Shown: positions 27,248 through 36,621, numbered from the stretch's first letter. The stretch: 64,000 nt of DNA from Nitrobacteraceae bacterium AZCC 1564 (GCA_036924835.1 JBAGRR010000001.1:1426001-1490000), one strand, 5' to 3'. Notes: generated by a model not told the origin, from the letters alone. Program-made: numbers and translations.

Positions 27248-28591
27248 CTAATCACGACGACGCGAGATGACGTAGGACTCATCAAAGAACCAAAGACCGT
27301 TATGCTTGCGCAGCACGTCCCTGGTGGCATCAAGATAACGGCCGCTTTGGGTCACGTCCGTCAGACGGTCGTCTTCGACCTGAGCGACATACACTGCCGC
27401 ATTCCATGCTGCAAAGGCCGTGGAGGTGCCAATCGGCCCCATGACCTCGTTGGGCAAGGCTTCCATATCGTACCGGAAGATCGAGCGGTTATCCGCATAA
27501 GCATTGAAATTAAGATCGCGCCCCGACGAGCCGAGCTCGTACTTGACCGCGCGCAGCAACTCATGGCGGCTGACCGCGAAAGGATTTTCTCCCGGCCAGA
27601 CCGACTGCACGATCTCCATGCCAGGATCGTGGCCGTAAGAATGAATCCCAATCAAACGCCCTCCCGCACGCAGGGACGTCGCCAGCGGTGCCACGATGCG
27701 CTTGGCGCGGAAGTTGAGCGACGATTTGGCGCGGTACGGTTGTGAGGCGATCACAAGGTCGAAATTGGCTTCGACTCGCCCCGCCCGGGGAATAATCGAA
27801 TCCAGCAAGAAGCGATGATCTTCGCGGTAAATCACCAGCGCAATCGGCCGCTCATAGACCGGCATCCCGGAACGGGGACTGACGCTGGCGCGCCAGTTCT
27901 CTTCCAAAAAGGCCTGCAAATCCGTGATCTGCGCTTCGAATTCACCCGACGACTTGCCCTGCAGCGCGACTTCACGCCAGATCATGCCGGCCGCCGCGGT
28001 CGGCGATTTCGGCGCGAGCCAGGGCGCCTCTGCATAGTTCATGTTAGTAAGAACGAACACCGTAGCCGGGTGCTCGAACAACCGATCGGGGACCTTGTCC
28101 AAGGTCAGCCGAACGTCCTCGAGGCTGATCTCCTTGCCCGCGACGTAGAACGGCATGTGTGGAAAACGCATGTGCATCGCGCGCATCACTCGCGCCAGCA
28201 CCGTTCCATCGCCCACACCAGCATCGAACACTCGCAGTGCAGGAGGCCGAGGGTGAATGCTTCCCAATTCCAGCGCCACTCGCTCGGCGATCACCCGCTT
28301 CTCACTGCAGGTGTGAACGAACAGCAGATATTTTTGGCGGTTCTCGAAAAAACGGAAATTTCCTGTCGGATCGCGACGCTCGATGGGCGGTTCTGGCACA
28401 GCGATCACCGGCGCACCGTCCCCAAGAAAGCCTCTAATCCGCTCCAGCGTATCCACGGTGATGCGCTTACCCTCGCGCAACCGATGCACGAGCTTCCCAT
28501 CGTTGACTGCGCGGCGGCCAAACGTCGATTCCGCCATACCGGCCTGACGGCAGTACTCGGAGATCTGAGCCAGGAGCTGGTCGTTTTTCAT
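27248..28591 (-). CDS. HTH plus Rossmann-fold protein next to metK, putative methyltransferase
   Basis: About 447 residues. Residues 1-60 look like a helix-turn-helix of Cro/XRE type (EYCRQAGMAESTFGRRAVND then LVHRLREGKRITVDTLERI). From about residue 105 a class I SAM-binding fold is suggested by LRVFDAGVGDGTVLARVMRA, and later FDLVIASQPYRAKSS resembles the catalytic xPPY loop position, though with SQPY. No named family is evident to me. The gene is immediately upstream of metK and ahcY, so either a SAM-sensing regulator of the methyl cycle or a SAM-using methyltransferase is an attractive reading. A second ATG at 28609 is an alternative start. Confidence 0.75.
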   Translation of the reverse strand: MKNDQLLAQISEYCRQAGMAESTFGRRAVNDGKLVHRLREGKRITVDTLERIRGFLGDGAPVIAVPEPPIERRDPTGNFRFFENRQKYLLFVHTCSEKRVIAERVALELGSIHPRPPALRVFDAGVGDGTVLARVMRAMHMRFPHMPFYVAGKEISLEDVRLTLDKVPDRLFEHPATVFVLTNMNYAEAPWLAPKSPTAAAGMIWREVALQGKSSGEFEAQITDLQAFLEENWRASVSPRSGMPVYERPIALVIYREDHRFLLDSIIPRAGRVEANFDLVIASQPYRAKSSLNFRAKRIVAPLATSLRAGGRLIGIHSYGHDPGMEIVQSVWPGENPFAVSRHELLRAVKYELGSSGRDLNFNAYADNRSIFRYDMEALPNEVMGPIGTSTAFAAWNAAVYVAQVEDDRLTDVTQSGRYLDATRDVLRKHNGLWFFDESYVISRRRD

Positions 28592-28712
28592 CAGATCAGT
28601 GGGCAGCATTCGAGTGGGCAGAAATTAGTGGGCAGAGATTTATTACCGAATGCTTCCTACCACCATCTGCCCACGATTGAAACTGTTCCCTGCAAGAAAT
28701 ACGGGGGCGGTC

Positions 28713-28950
28713 GCAGCGAACCTCAGCCCAAGACAACTCAGCCGCACCTTCCACGCCGACACCACCAAGGCGATTGAAAAGATCCGCATGGGAGCCGCGA
28801 GGGCGATGCGGGAGCAAGGACGCCCATCCGATCGAGACGATTGCCGATGAAACCGGCTTCGCAGACCGAGAACGCACGCGGCGCGCATTTTGCGCCGGTC
28901 AGCCTCCACAGGCGGTCCGGCGGGACGCCCATTCGGAAGCGACAAGCTGA
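28713..28950 (+). pseudogene. Remnant of an AraC/GlxA-type transcription regulator (C-terminal end)
   Basis: Two reading frames together spell the DNA-binding end of an AraC-family regulator. The first gives AANLSPRQLSRTFHADTTKA then IEKIRMGAARAMREQG. After a frame jump near 28821-28825 the second gives HPIETIADETGFADRERTRR followed by AFCAGQPPQAVRRDAHSE and a stop. The known pattern LSxRxLxRxF ... ETGFxDxExxRRAFxRxFGxxPxxxR is recognisable, but a few residues are missing in the first helix pair and four before GQPP. No N-terminal domain precedes it. It occupies the gap between the metK-linked gene and the MetE-like gene. Confidence 0.75.
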
Positions 28951-28988
28951 AGCGCGTCCATGCGACACTGTCACTGTCGCGCCGGCAT

Positions 28989-30107
28989 TCAGCTCGATCC
29001 CCAAACCTCTTTCGCAGTATCGACCACCAGCCGCAATTTAGACCACTGCTCTTCTTCGGTGAGGACATTACCCTCTTCAGTGGACGCGAAGCCGCATTGC
29101 GGTGACAGCGCGAGCTGATCGAGCGGGACCAGCTTTGCAGCTTCCGTCAACCGTCGCTTGATGTCGTCCTTGCGCTCAAGCAGGCCGGTCTTCGAGGTGA
29201 TGAGACCGAGAACGACGATCTTGTTGCCCTTGGGCAAAAACCGCAGTGGCTCGAAGCCCCCTGCCCGCTCCGAATCATACTCCAGGAAATAGCCGTCGTA
29301 GTTCGTGCCTGCGAGTAGGGTCTCTGCAATCGGCTCATATCCTCCGGACGACACCCAGGTCGAACGAAAGTTACCGCGGCAGACATGCGTTGTGATCGTC
29401 ATGTCCGCGGGCCGCTCGGCAATCGCGTAGTTGATGACGCGAGTATAGACTTGAGGAAGGCTACCGACATCGTCACCTCGCGCCCGCAGCTTCTCCAACT
29501 CCTCTTCCGAACATAGATAGCCCCATGCCGTGTCATCGAATTGCAGATAGCGGCAACCGGCATCATAGAATGCCTTCACGGCCTTACGATAAGTCCTGGC
29601 GAGATCAACGAAGAAATCATCTAGAGTTGGGTAAGCTTCCTGCGAAATCGCGTTGCGACCGCCGCGAAAGTGCAGCACCGAAGGCGATGGAATCGTCATC
29701 TTCGGCATGACCCCTATTAGATCGCAGCGGTCCTTGAGCAATTTAAAATGCTCGATCATCGGATGAGTTGCGGGAAAATCCAGCTTGCCGATTATCCGCA
29801 CGCTTTCTCCGCGCGTGGTCATGCCGGCGAACTGAATGCCATCGGTCTGATAAAGCTCACACCCAATCAGGTCTTTGAAGAAATCAAAGTGCCACCATGA
29901 CCGCCGAAATTCCCCATCGGTCGCAAATCTCAAACCGGCGTGCTGTTGCCGACGCACAGCCTTGTCGATCTCTATATTCTCGATGCGCTGCAATTCGAGC
30001 TCTGAAAACTTACCCGCGGCAAAATTGGCGCGCGCGTCTTTCAGCCGCTGCGGCCGTAACAGGCTGCCGACATGATCGGCGCGGAATGGCGGCTTCACTC
30101 TCTGCAT
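28989..30107 (-). CDS. MetE C-terminal-like (cobalamin-independent) methyltransferase
   Basis: A 372-residue zinc-dependent methyltransferase of the UROD/MetE fold. ADHVGSLLRPQRLKDARANF is the usual N-terminus; ITTHVCRGNFRS has the His and Cys zinc ligands and LSPQCGFAS the second Cys. Stand-alone members act as methionine synthase core enzymes or as alkyl-coenzyme M-type transferases, so the substrate is uncertain; proximity to metK and ahcY suggests homocysteine methylation. The start is the ATG at 30107, because GGAGA lies 6 nt before it; a GTG seven codons upstream is less likely. Repeat copy C ends its left foot 33 bp upstream. Confidence 0.85.
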   Translation of the reverse strand: MQRVKPPFRADHVGSLLRPQRLKDARANFAAGKFSELELQRIENIEIDKAVRRQQHAGLRFATDGEFRRSWWHFDFFKDLIGCELYQTDGIQFAGMTTRGESVRIIGKLDFPATHPMIEHFKLLKDRCDLIGVMPKMTIPSPSVLHFRGGRNAISQEAYPTLDDFFVDLARTYRKAVKAFYDAGCRYLQFDDTAWGYLCSEEELEKLRARGDDVGSLPQVYTRVINYAIAERPADMTITTHVCRGNFRSTWVSSGGYEPIAETLLAGTNYDGYFLEYDSERAGGFEPLRFLPKGNKIVVLGLITSKTGLLERKDDIKRRLTEAAKLVPLDQLALSPQCGFASTEEGNVLTEEEQWSKLRLVVDTAKEVWGSS

Positions 30108-30140
30108 TTCAGTCTCCGGAATCGCCACGCTTTGTTCGTT

Positions 30141-30307
30141 CTAGTGTCCCGAATCCAAAGTCCGCCTTATCATGCAGCGCGCTCCGTAGCGGACTTTGGA
30201 TTCGAGAGGACACTAGTAAATCTATGATTCTATTGTGGTTCAGGTTCAGAAGTTCGCTGGAAGGACTCGCAGGAAAAATCGGGCGAACTTCTGAACCACC
30301 ACACTAG
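30141..30307 (+). repeat. Double-hairpin intergenic element, copy C
   Basis: Hairpin 1 (30141-30216) has CTAGTGTCC feet and inner stem GAATCCAAAGTCCGC, matching copy A. Hairpin 2 (30230-30307) has feet CTATTGTGG / CCACACTAG (one mismatch) and inner stem GGTTCAGAAGTTCGC, with a TTCA bulge on the 5' arm. The spacer is TAAATCTATGATT. It lies 33 bp upstream of the MetE-like start on the minus strand. Confidence 0.9.
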
Positions 30308-30340
30308 CGTCGCGTCTTCTCGGCGTATCGAAGGTCTCTC

Positions 30341-30658
30341 TCAACGCTCGGGCACAATCGTGCAGCGATCCAATATCACAGCTACGTCGGCGGCGCCGAG
30401 TATCTTTTGAGCACGCTGCTTCGCCGCTGCCAAAATCGCTTGCCGCGCTCGGGCAACGAAATACTCTGTAAACCTTATCGACACTCCATGCGCGGCAGCG
30501 CCACTGAGGCGAAGTTTTCCTGAGCCGTCCGCGAGCGGAATTTTGCGCCACGGCGCCCCGCGCGAAGCGGCTGCCCCCCCTGCAACCAACCCCAAAGCTG
30601 GAACGAACACCCAGCCGGACCGTTGGTGTTCCAGGTCGAACACGTGAGATCGGTTCAT
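30341..30658 (-). CDS. Hypothetical protein, uncertain
   Basis: A possible 105-residue protein from ATG 30658, MNRSHVFDLEHQRSGWVFVP. It has a hydrophobic Ala/Gly stretch, a basic middle part and an Ala/Lys-rich helix ending in KILGAADVAVILDRC. Codon choice is compatible with coding but not strongly biased. Its ATG shares two bases with the divergent ATG of the next gene, leaving no room for separate promoters, which argues against it. If it is not real, the ~350 bp after repeat copy C hold only upstream sequence of the 30657 gene. Confidence 0.3.
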   Translation of the reverse strand: MNRSHVFDLEHQRSGWVFVPALGLVAGGAAASRGAPWRKIPLADGSGKLRLSGAAAHGVSIRFTEYFVARARQAILAAAKQRAQKILGAADVAVILDRCTIVPER

Positions 30659-31115
30659 GTCCAAAAACACGTACATCCGAATCCCGCACAACGCCTATAT
30701 CGTGGTGGGGGATGGTCGAAAGGCTCTGTTTCTCCGCAATGAAGGCAACACACTCACGCCACGGCTGAAGACTGAGCAGGTCTTCGTAAACGACAATCCT
30801 CCCACCCGCGAACAGGGATCGGACCAGCCGGGCCGAACATTCGCCAGCGTTGGCGCTCGGCGAAGCAGCATGGGACAGGCCGACTGGCACGCCATCGAGG
30901 AGCAACGGTTTGCGCGCACCATCGCCGACACGCTCGAAACTCTGGCGCGGAACAAGAAAATTCCAGGCTTCATCATCGCAGCCCCGCCCCGCACGCTGGC
31001 GGAACTGCGGCAGTCACTCAACGGCACTGTGAAGCAGCGCATTATCGCCGAACTGGACAAGGACTTCACCGGTCATCCAGTCGACGAAATCAAGAAGCAC
31101 CTCACCACTGCGTAG
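30657..31115 (+). CDS. Host-attachment family protein
   Basis: A 152-residue protein resembling the 'protein required for attachment to host cells' family, first linked to Agrobacterium binding. It begins IRIPHNAYIVVGDGRKALFL, the characteristic first strand pair, and later has FIIAAPPRTLAELRQSLNGT and DKDFTGHPVDEIKKHL. The fold is related to eRF1/baeRF-type domains, so an RNA- or ribosome-linked role is also possible. The molecular role is not established. It converges with purU, with 20 bp between the stops. Confidence 0.8.
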   Translation: MSKNTYIRIPHNAYIVVGDGRKALFLRNEGNTLTPRLKTEQVFVNDNPPTREQGSDQPGRTFASVGARRSSMGQADWHAIEEQRFARTIADTLETLARNKKIPGFIIAAPPRTLAELRQSLNGTVKQRIIAELDKDFTGHPVDEIKKHLTTA

Positions 31116-31135
31116 CCGCGGGCAATCGTCAACCA

Positions 31136-31999
31136 TCAATCCGTAAACACAACCGTCTTGAGGCCATTGAGGATCACGCGATCCTCGAGGTGATAGCGCA
31201 TGGCGCGGGCAAGCACGCGGCGCTCGATATCGCTCCCCTTGCGGATGAGGTCCTCCGGCGCATCGCGATGACTGATGCGCTCCACGTCCTGATCGATAAT
31301 CGGACCTTCATCGAGGGCGCTTGTGACGTAATGCGCCGTGGCGCCGATCAGCTTGACGCCGCGCTCGTGCGCCTGATGGTAAGGTTTAGCTCCCTTGAAT
31401 CCAGGCAGGAATGAATGGTGAATGTTGATGCAGCGCCCTGACAATTTACCGGCGAACTCCTCCGACAGGACCTGCATGTAACGCGCCAACACGACGAGAC
31501 CGGATTTGGTCTCCTCGACCAGCTTCCACACTGCGGCTTCCTGCTGCGGTTTTGTTTCCTTCGTGATTGGCAAATAGTGAAATGGAATGCCGCCGAAATC
31601 CAAACCTTCGTATGTCTCGCGCGGATGGTTGGAGACGATCGCGGTGGGGATCATGGGCAGATCGCCGGTTCGCCACCGATAAAGAATGTCGACCAGGCAA
31701 TGATCGAATTTGGACACCATCAACAGGACGCGGTGGTGCGTTGAGCGATCACGGATCTTCCAGACCATATTGAAGGGCTGTGCAATAACGCTGAAGCCGG
31801 CTTGCAGCGTCGCCAGTTCCGCCGTCGCGCCGGGCGTGTCAAACATCACCCGCATGAAAAACTGACCCGTCTCAGTGTCGCTGTATTGCTGGGCATCGAG
31901 AATGTTCTGCCCATTCGCAAATAGGAAGGTCGAGACGGCCGAGACGATGCCCGGACGATCCGGGCAGGATAAAGTCAGTACGAATTGTTGCTGGGACAT
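31136..31999 (-). CDS. purU: Formyltetrahydrofolate deformylase
   Basis: A 287-residue enzyme that releases formate from 10-formyl-THF, balancing one-carbon pools. An N-terminal ACT domain ([20 protein letters not shown]) is followed by the formyltransferase-fold domain with the catalytic [19 protein letters not shown] and the Asp in [16 protein letters not shown]. The start is ATG 31999. Its presence near metK/ahcY and the MetE-like gene gives this region a C1-metabolism flavour, though it is a separate transcript. Confidence 0.95.
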   Translation of the reverse strand: MSQQQFVLTLSCPDRPGIVSAVSTFLFANGQNILDAQQYSDTETGQFFMRVMFDTPGATAELATLQAGFSVIAQPFNMVWKIRDRSTHHRVLLMVSKFDHCLVDILYRWRTGDLPMIPTAIVSNHPRETYEGLDFGGIPFHYLPITKETKPQQEAAVWKLVEETKSGLVVLARYMQVLSEEFAGKLSGRCINIHHSFLPGFKGAKPYHQAHERGVKLIGATAHYVTSALDEGPIIDQDVERISHRDAPEDLIRKGSDIERRVLARAMRYHLEDRVILNGLKTVVFTD

Positions 32000-32199
32000 G
32001 AAGGATCGCTGTAGGGCTGCGTGACTTGCGGCGGAAGCCGCCGGAAGGAACTAAAGATTTGCGCCTTCCTCTATCACCCGCACCCGGCTTCCGCCAATCC
32101 CCGCTGCCATTACAAAGAGGCTGGAAAGCCACAGCGCCCGCCAATAGGTTAGCCAGTGGATTAAAGGCCAGATGTAGGAATTTTATACGGAAGAACGAT

Positions 32200-33048
32200 A
32201 TGGCGGAGAGACTGAACGGGTATCGGATTCTGATCCTGGAAACACGTGAGGAGGCACAATTCTCCCGCCTCCTACAAGATCAGGGCGCAAGTGTCCTGCA
32301 ATGCCCCATGTTTACCATCCATGACGCCCCGGACCCCGCTCCCGTTGAGGCCTGGATCCGCCAATGCATCCAGCACCCGTTCGACGATCTCGTGCTGATG
32401 ACCGGTGAAGGCTTGCGGCGGTTGATGAAAGCAGCGGGGCGCATGGAGGTTGACGAGGACTTCATCGCGGCGATCAGCAAGGCGCGGAAGCTTGCGCGGG
32501 GACCGAAACCGGTTCGCGCGCTGCGTGAAATCGGGTTGGAAGCGCAGATTGTGACCGAAACACCAACATCGGAGGGGGTCGCCGATATGCTGTCGCGCGT
32601 CGAGTTGAAAGACCATCGCGTCGGTCTCCAACTCTATCCTGACAAGAACCACAGCAAGCTTGTGACCGCGATCGCATCACGCGGTGCCATTGTCGTGCCC
32701 GTGCTTCCTTACGTTTATGATGCCGAGGCTGCCGACGCCAATATCGTGTCGGCGATCGACGAGATGGTCCAAGGGCGCGTCGACGCCATTGCTCTCACAA
32801 GCTCAGGACAGGTCCGCCGCCTGATCGACGTGGCAAGAGCACATGGCCTCGATGAGCAATTGCGCACGGGCCTGGCCAAAACACCGATTGCGTCGGTTGG
32901 TCCCGTTGTTTCCGACGAGCTGAGGGAGAATGGCCTGCGCACCGATATCTATCCCGCCAACGGTGCCTTCTTTATGAAGCCCCTGATTAGCGCGATGGCG
33001 CTGGCGCTCAACAAATCACCGCCGCGCATGGCACAAGCCTCAACGTGA
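32200..33048 (+). CDS. Uroporphyrinogen-III synthase-like protein
   Basis: A 282-residue protein with the two-domain HemD fold. It starts MAERLNGYRILILETREEAQ and has a conserved hinge with PVRALREIGLEAQIV and the second-domain landmarks VDAIALTSSGQVRRLID and PIASVGPVVSDELRENGL. HemD closes and inverts hydroxymethylbilane to uroporphyrinogen III for haem, sirohaem and cobalamin. There is no hemC or hemE neighbour, so this may be a second, sirohaem- or cobalamin-linked copy. The start at 32200 avoids a non-conserved upstream leader. Confidence 0.8.
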   Translation: MAERLNGYRILILETREEAQFSRLLQDQGASVLQCPMFTIHDAPDPAPVEAWIRQCIQHPFDDLVLMTGEGLRRLMKAAGRMEVDEDFIAAISKARKLARGPKPVRALREIGLEAQIVTETPTSEGVADMLSRVELKDHRVGLQLYPDKNHSKLVTAIASRGAIVVPVLPYVYDAEAADANIVSAIDEMVQGRVDAIALTSSGQVRRLIDVARAHGLDEQLRTGLAKTPIASVGPVVSDELRENGLRTDIYPANGAFFMKPLISAMALALNKSPPRMAQAST

Positions 33049-33151
33049 GCTCAACCGGCATTGAGCTTCACGGTTGAGTTGATAAGCTGCATTGCGCCCG
33101 TTCGATGTGCGCTACAATAAAAAGCTGCAGATAAGAAAATTGGGAGTGCAC

Positions 33152-35617
33152 ATGTCTGACTTGCCGTTGTCGGAATTTCGCGTCGTCGAAATTGGAACGG
33201 GCGACGCGCTCGGCTACTGCGGCAAGCTGTTCTCGGACTTTGGCGCCGACGTCATCAAGATCGAACCGCCTGGGGGCGATCCCGCGCGGCGCATCTCACC
33301 TATGGTGGATGTCGGCGGCGGAGAACGAGAAAGCGTCACGTTTGCGTGGCTGAACACGAACAAGAAGAGCATCATCACCGATCCGGAAAATCCGGACGAC
33401 GCGGAAAGAATTCTGGAGCTACTCGCGAGCAGCGATCTGCTGCTCGACGCGCGTCACCCCGACATCGTGAAGTCGTCACTGATTTCCCATGACCGGCTGC
33501 GCCAATCTGATCCCGGCCTTGCGATTACGGCGCTGTCGTGGTTCGGCGAAAGCGGCCCCTACCGCAATTACGAGGCGACCGAAGCAGTCTGCCGCAGTCT
33601 CGCTGGCCTGGTGAAGCTCGTCGGCCCGGTCGAAGGTCCTCCCGTTCTGCCGCGCGACGGACAGGTCGGTGTCGTTGGCGGCCTGACGGCTTTTATTCCA
33701 AGCCTTGCTGGGCTGTATGGTCACACCAATGGCGCACGCCGCTTCGCCGTCAACAATCTCGAGGCGATGCTGCAGATCAGCGAGTTTGACACGGGTCTTG
33801 CGCTCGAGACTGGCTTTTCACGCCCCCGCCCGGGCATCAACCGGTTCGGCCGAGGCTACCCAAGCGGCACCTTTCCAACCAAACATGACTGGCTCGGGGT
33901 TACGGTTGTCACTCCGGCGCAATGGATTGCGTTTTGCAAAATGATCGAGCGCCCGGACGTTGGTGCCGAATCAAAATATGCGTCGCACATCGGACGCTTC
34001 ATGCATGCCGACGAGTTGAAACAAATCATCTCGCCGATCCTGTTGACGCGCACGGCGATGGAATGGTTCGAGAAGGGCATTGAACTGCGCCTTCCCTTGG
34101 CCGTCGTGCCCGACATGAAAGAACTTTTGGCGCAGGACGTTCATCGTAGCCGTGGCGCGTTCGGACCGGTAACCATCGGCACCGCATCGTTTGAAGGGCC
34201 TGTCTTACCGCAGCATCTGACGCGCGCATTGCCGAAGGCAAACGGGCGCGCATCGCTCGCCGGAGAGCACAAGACGACCGATTTGCCCACGCATCAGCGT
34301 GCAGCGACGCGCGCCGCCACCGAACAGGATGCGCTGCCGCTGAAGGGGCTGCGCATCATTGACCTCACCATGGGCTGGGCGGGGCCAACCGCAACACGCC
34401 AGATGGGCGATCTCGGCGCCGACGTGATCAAGGTGGAGTCGTGTCAGTATCCGGATTGGTTCCGCGGCACCGATACGAGACCGCCATATCATGAAGAACG
34501 GACCTACGAGAAAACCTATTGGTTCCAAATGAACAACCGCAACAAGCGCGGTATCACGCTGGATCTCACGACCGAAAAGGGCTTGTCGCTGCTCAAGCGC
34601 CTGATGAAGGACGCCGACGCTGTGATCGACAATTATGCCGCCGACGTCATGCCGCGGCTCGGTCTCGACGTGCAGACAATCCTGGACATCAACCCGCGGC
34701 TGGTCGTTTTGACGATGCCAGCCTTCGGAATGTCGGGTCCATGGAGCGGCGTCCGTGCCTATGGATCAACGTTGGAGCAGGCTTCCGGATTGCCTTCTGT
34801 GAACGGCAGCCCGAATGATCCGCCAACTATGCTGCACGCCGCGCTTGGCGACCCGATCGGAGGTCTCAATGCCGCCGCGGCCCTGATGCTCGGCTTCATG
34901 CACCAGAAGATCACCGGCAAGGGCCAGCACATCGATCTCAGCCAGGTGCAGTGCATGTTGCCGATGGTGGCGCCATCGATCCTCGAACAGTCTGCCACCG
35001 GCACCACCAGCCCTCGTCTTGGAAATCGCCATCCGCGCTTCGTGCCGCATGGCTGTTTTCCGGCTCTCGGCATCGACCAATGGGTCACGCTGGCTGTCCG
35101 AACGGACGACGAGTGGCGGGCCCTATGTAGCGTGATGCGGCGTCCTGACCTCGCCGCAAACCCAGCATTAGCCACCGTCGCAGGACGACGCCAACATGAG
35201 GACGAGATCGAAACCGCTGTCCGCCAGTGGCTCGCCGATGTTCGGCCGGATATCGCAATGGTTTCTCTCCAGGGCGCCGGTATTCCTGCCGGTATTGCGA
35301 AACTCCCGCAGGATCTTGCCGCAGATCCACACCTGCTCAGCGTCGGCCATTGGCAGCCTAGCGAGCGCCCCTTCATGGGCCCGCACCTTCTACCGTCCGT
35401 CGCTTACCGCGAGGGCGACGCGACACGGCCCTACGCGATCAACCACCTCGCCCCGACACTCGGCCAGCACAACCATGAGGTGTTGAGTGGAATACTGGGC
35501 TTGACCGACGAGGAAATCGCCGAACTGGAGCGCGACGAAGTCATCGGCTCGACGGCAACGATGGCCAAGAAGCGGGCTGAGAACTCGTCGGTCAAAACCG
35601 CTCGCGCGGCGGAGTAG
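33152..35617 (+). CDS. Tandem CaiB/BaiF (class III) CoA-transferase, two fused domains
   Basis: An 821-residue protein made of two CoA-transferase III units. Unit 1 (about 1-375) starts FRVVEIGTGDALGYCGKLFS with FGADVIKIEPPGGDPAR; unit 2 (about 405-790) starts GLRIIDLTMGWAGPTATRQM with LGADVIKVES. The catalytic Asp expected in a G-D-x-x-G-G/A block is present in unit 2 (AALGDPIGGLNAAAALML), but the matching place in unit 1 reads QVGVVGGLTAFIPSL without Asp. So one active site per chain is likely, with unit 1 structural. It moves CoA between carboxylic acids; the substrate is unknown. GGGAG precedes the ATG at 33152. Confidence 0.9.
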   Translation: MSDLPLSEFRVVEIGTGDALGYCGKLFSDFGADVIKIEPPGGDPARRISPMVDVGGGERESVTFAWLNTNKKSIITDPENPDDAERILELLASSDLLLDARHPDIVKSSLISHDRLRQSDPGLAITALSWFGESGPYRNYEATEAVCRSLAGLVKLVGPVEGPPVLPRDGQVGVVGGLTAFIPSLAGLYGHTNGARRFAVNNLEAMLQISEFDTGLALETGFSRPRPGINRFGRGYPSGTFPTKHDWLGVTVVTPAQWIAFCKMIERPDVGAESKYASHIGRFMHADELKQIISPILLTRTAMEWFEKGIELRLPLAVVPDMKELLAQDVHRSRGAFGPVTIGTASFEGPVLPQHLTRALPKANGRASLAGEHKTTDLPTHQRAATRAATEQDALPLKGLRIIDLTMGWAGPTATRQMGDLGADVIKVESCQYPDWFRGTDTRPPYHEERTYEKTYWFQMNNRNKRGITLDLTTEKGLSLLKRLMKDADAVIDNYAADVMPRLGLDVQTILDINPRLVVLTMPAFGMSGPWSGVRAYGSTLEQASGLPSVNGSPNDPPTMLHAALGDPIGGLNAAAALMLGFMHQKITGKGQHIDLSQVQCMLPMVAPSILEQSATGTTSPRLGNRHPRFVPHGCFPALGIDQWVTLAVRTDDEWRALCSVMRRPDLAANPALATVAGRRQHEDEIETAVRQWLADVRPDIAMVSLQGAGIPAGIAKLPQDLAADPHLLSVGHWQPSERPFMGPHLLPSVAYREGDATRPYAINHLAPTLGQHNHEVLSGILGLTDEEIAELERDEVIGSTATMAKKRAENSSVKTARAAE

Positions 35618-35670
35618 GCGGATTGCCGGACTGCAGCATCAGTCTGATGGGCCGCCTGTGATGGGACGGC

Positions 35671-36621
35671 TCAGGCGCCGGGCTTGCGCTCCAGAAACGC
35701 CCCATAGGCAAGCTTCATGCCCTCTTCAAGCGAGGTCCTTGCCTTCCAGCCGAGTTCTGCAAGGCGGCTAACGTCGAGCAGCTTCCGTGGCGTGCCATCG
35801 GGCTTGGATGGATCGAAAACGATCTCGCCGGGGTACCCCACGGTCTTCGCGACGACGCGGGCGAATTCAGCGATCGTGATGTCTTCACCCGTTCCGACAT
35901 TGACCAGCGTACCGCCCGAATAATGACGAAGCAGATGAATTGACGCATCCGCCATGTCATCGACGTACAGAAATTCACGCCGCGGCGTTCCTGTCCCCCA
36001 CACTGTGACAGTTGGAGCGCCCGCCTCCTTCGCTTCATGGAAGCGACGGATGAGGGCCGCAACCACGTGACTGTACTGGGGATGGTAATTGTCACCGGGC
36101 CCGTAGAGGTTGGTCGGCATGATGCTGATAAAGTCGCTGCCATATTGGCTGCGATAAGCCTCCACCATCTTGACGCCCGCAATCTTGGCGATTGCGTAGG
36201 GTTCGTTGGTTGGCTCAAGCTCGCCGGTTAACAGCGAATCTTCTCGTAATGGCTGTGGCGCCAACTTCGGATAGATGCAGGATGAACCGAGAAACAGCAG
36301 TTTTTCGACGCGATTGACGTGAGCTGCGTGAATGACATTCGCCGCGAGCTGCAGATTTTCATAAATGAACTCGGCGCGCAGGGTGTTATTGGCGTGAATG
36401 CCGCCAACCTTGGCCGCGGCATGAAGGACGACGTGCGGCCTGGCTTTTTCGAACCAGCGATTGGTTGCGGCCTGATCCAACAGGTCTACTTCGCTGCGCT
36501 GGACTGTCAGGATTTCCACATTCTCTTGAGCCAGACGGCGCACCAAGGCGCTTCCGACCATGCCACGGTGGCCAGCAACGAATACTTTCTTACCCTTTAG
36601 TTCAAAAGGCACCGTAGGCAT
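35671..36621 (-). CDS. fcl: GDP-L-fucose synthase
   Basis: A 316-residue SDR epimerase/reductase that turns GDP-4-keto-6-deoxymannose into GDP-L-fucose with NADPH. Motifs: [19 protein letters not shown] for the cofactor, [18 protein letters not shown] with the conserved Ser/Cys, and [18 protein letters not shown] for the YxxxK catalytic pair. The partner GDP-mannose dehydratase (gmd) is not in the window. L-fucose is used in rhizobial LPS and exopolysaccharide. The gene stands alone between the CoA-transferase and the Liv operon. Confidence 0.93.
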   Translation of the reverse strand: MPTVPFELKGKKVFVAGHRGMVGSALVRRLAQENVEILTVQRSEVDLLDQAATNRWFEKARPHVVLHAAAKVGGIHANNTLRAEFIYENLQLAANVIHAAHVNRVEKLLFLGSSCIYPKLAPQPLREDSLLTGELEPTNEPYAIAKIAGVKMVEAYRSQYGSDFISIMPTNLYGPGDNYHPQYSHVVAALIRRFHEAKEAGAPTVTVWGTGTPRREFLYVDDMADASIHLLRHYSGGTLVNVGTGEDITIAEFARVVAKTVGYPGEIVFDPSKPDGTPRKLLDVSRLAELGWKARTSLEEGMKLAYGAFLERKPGA

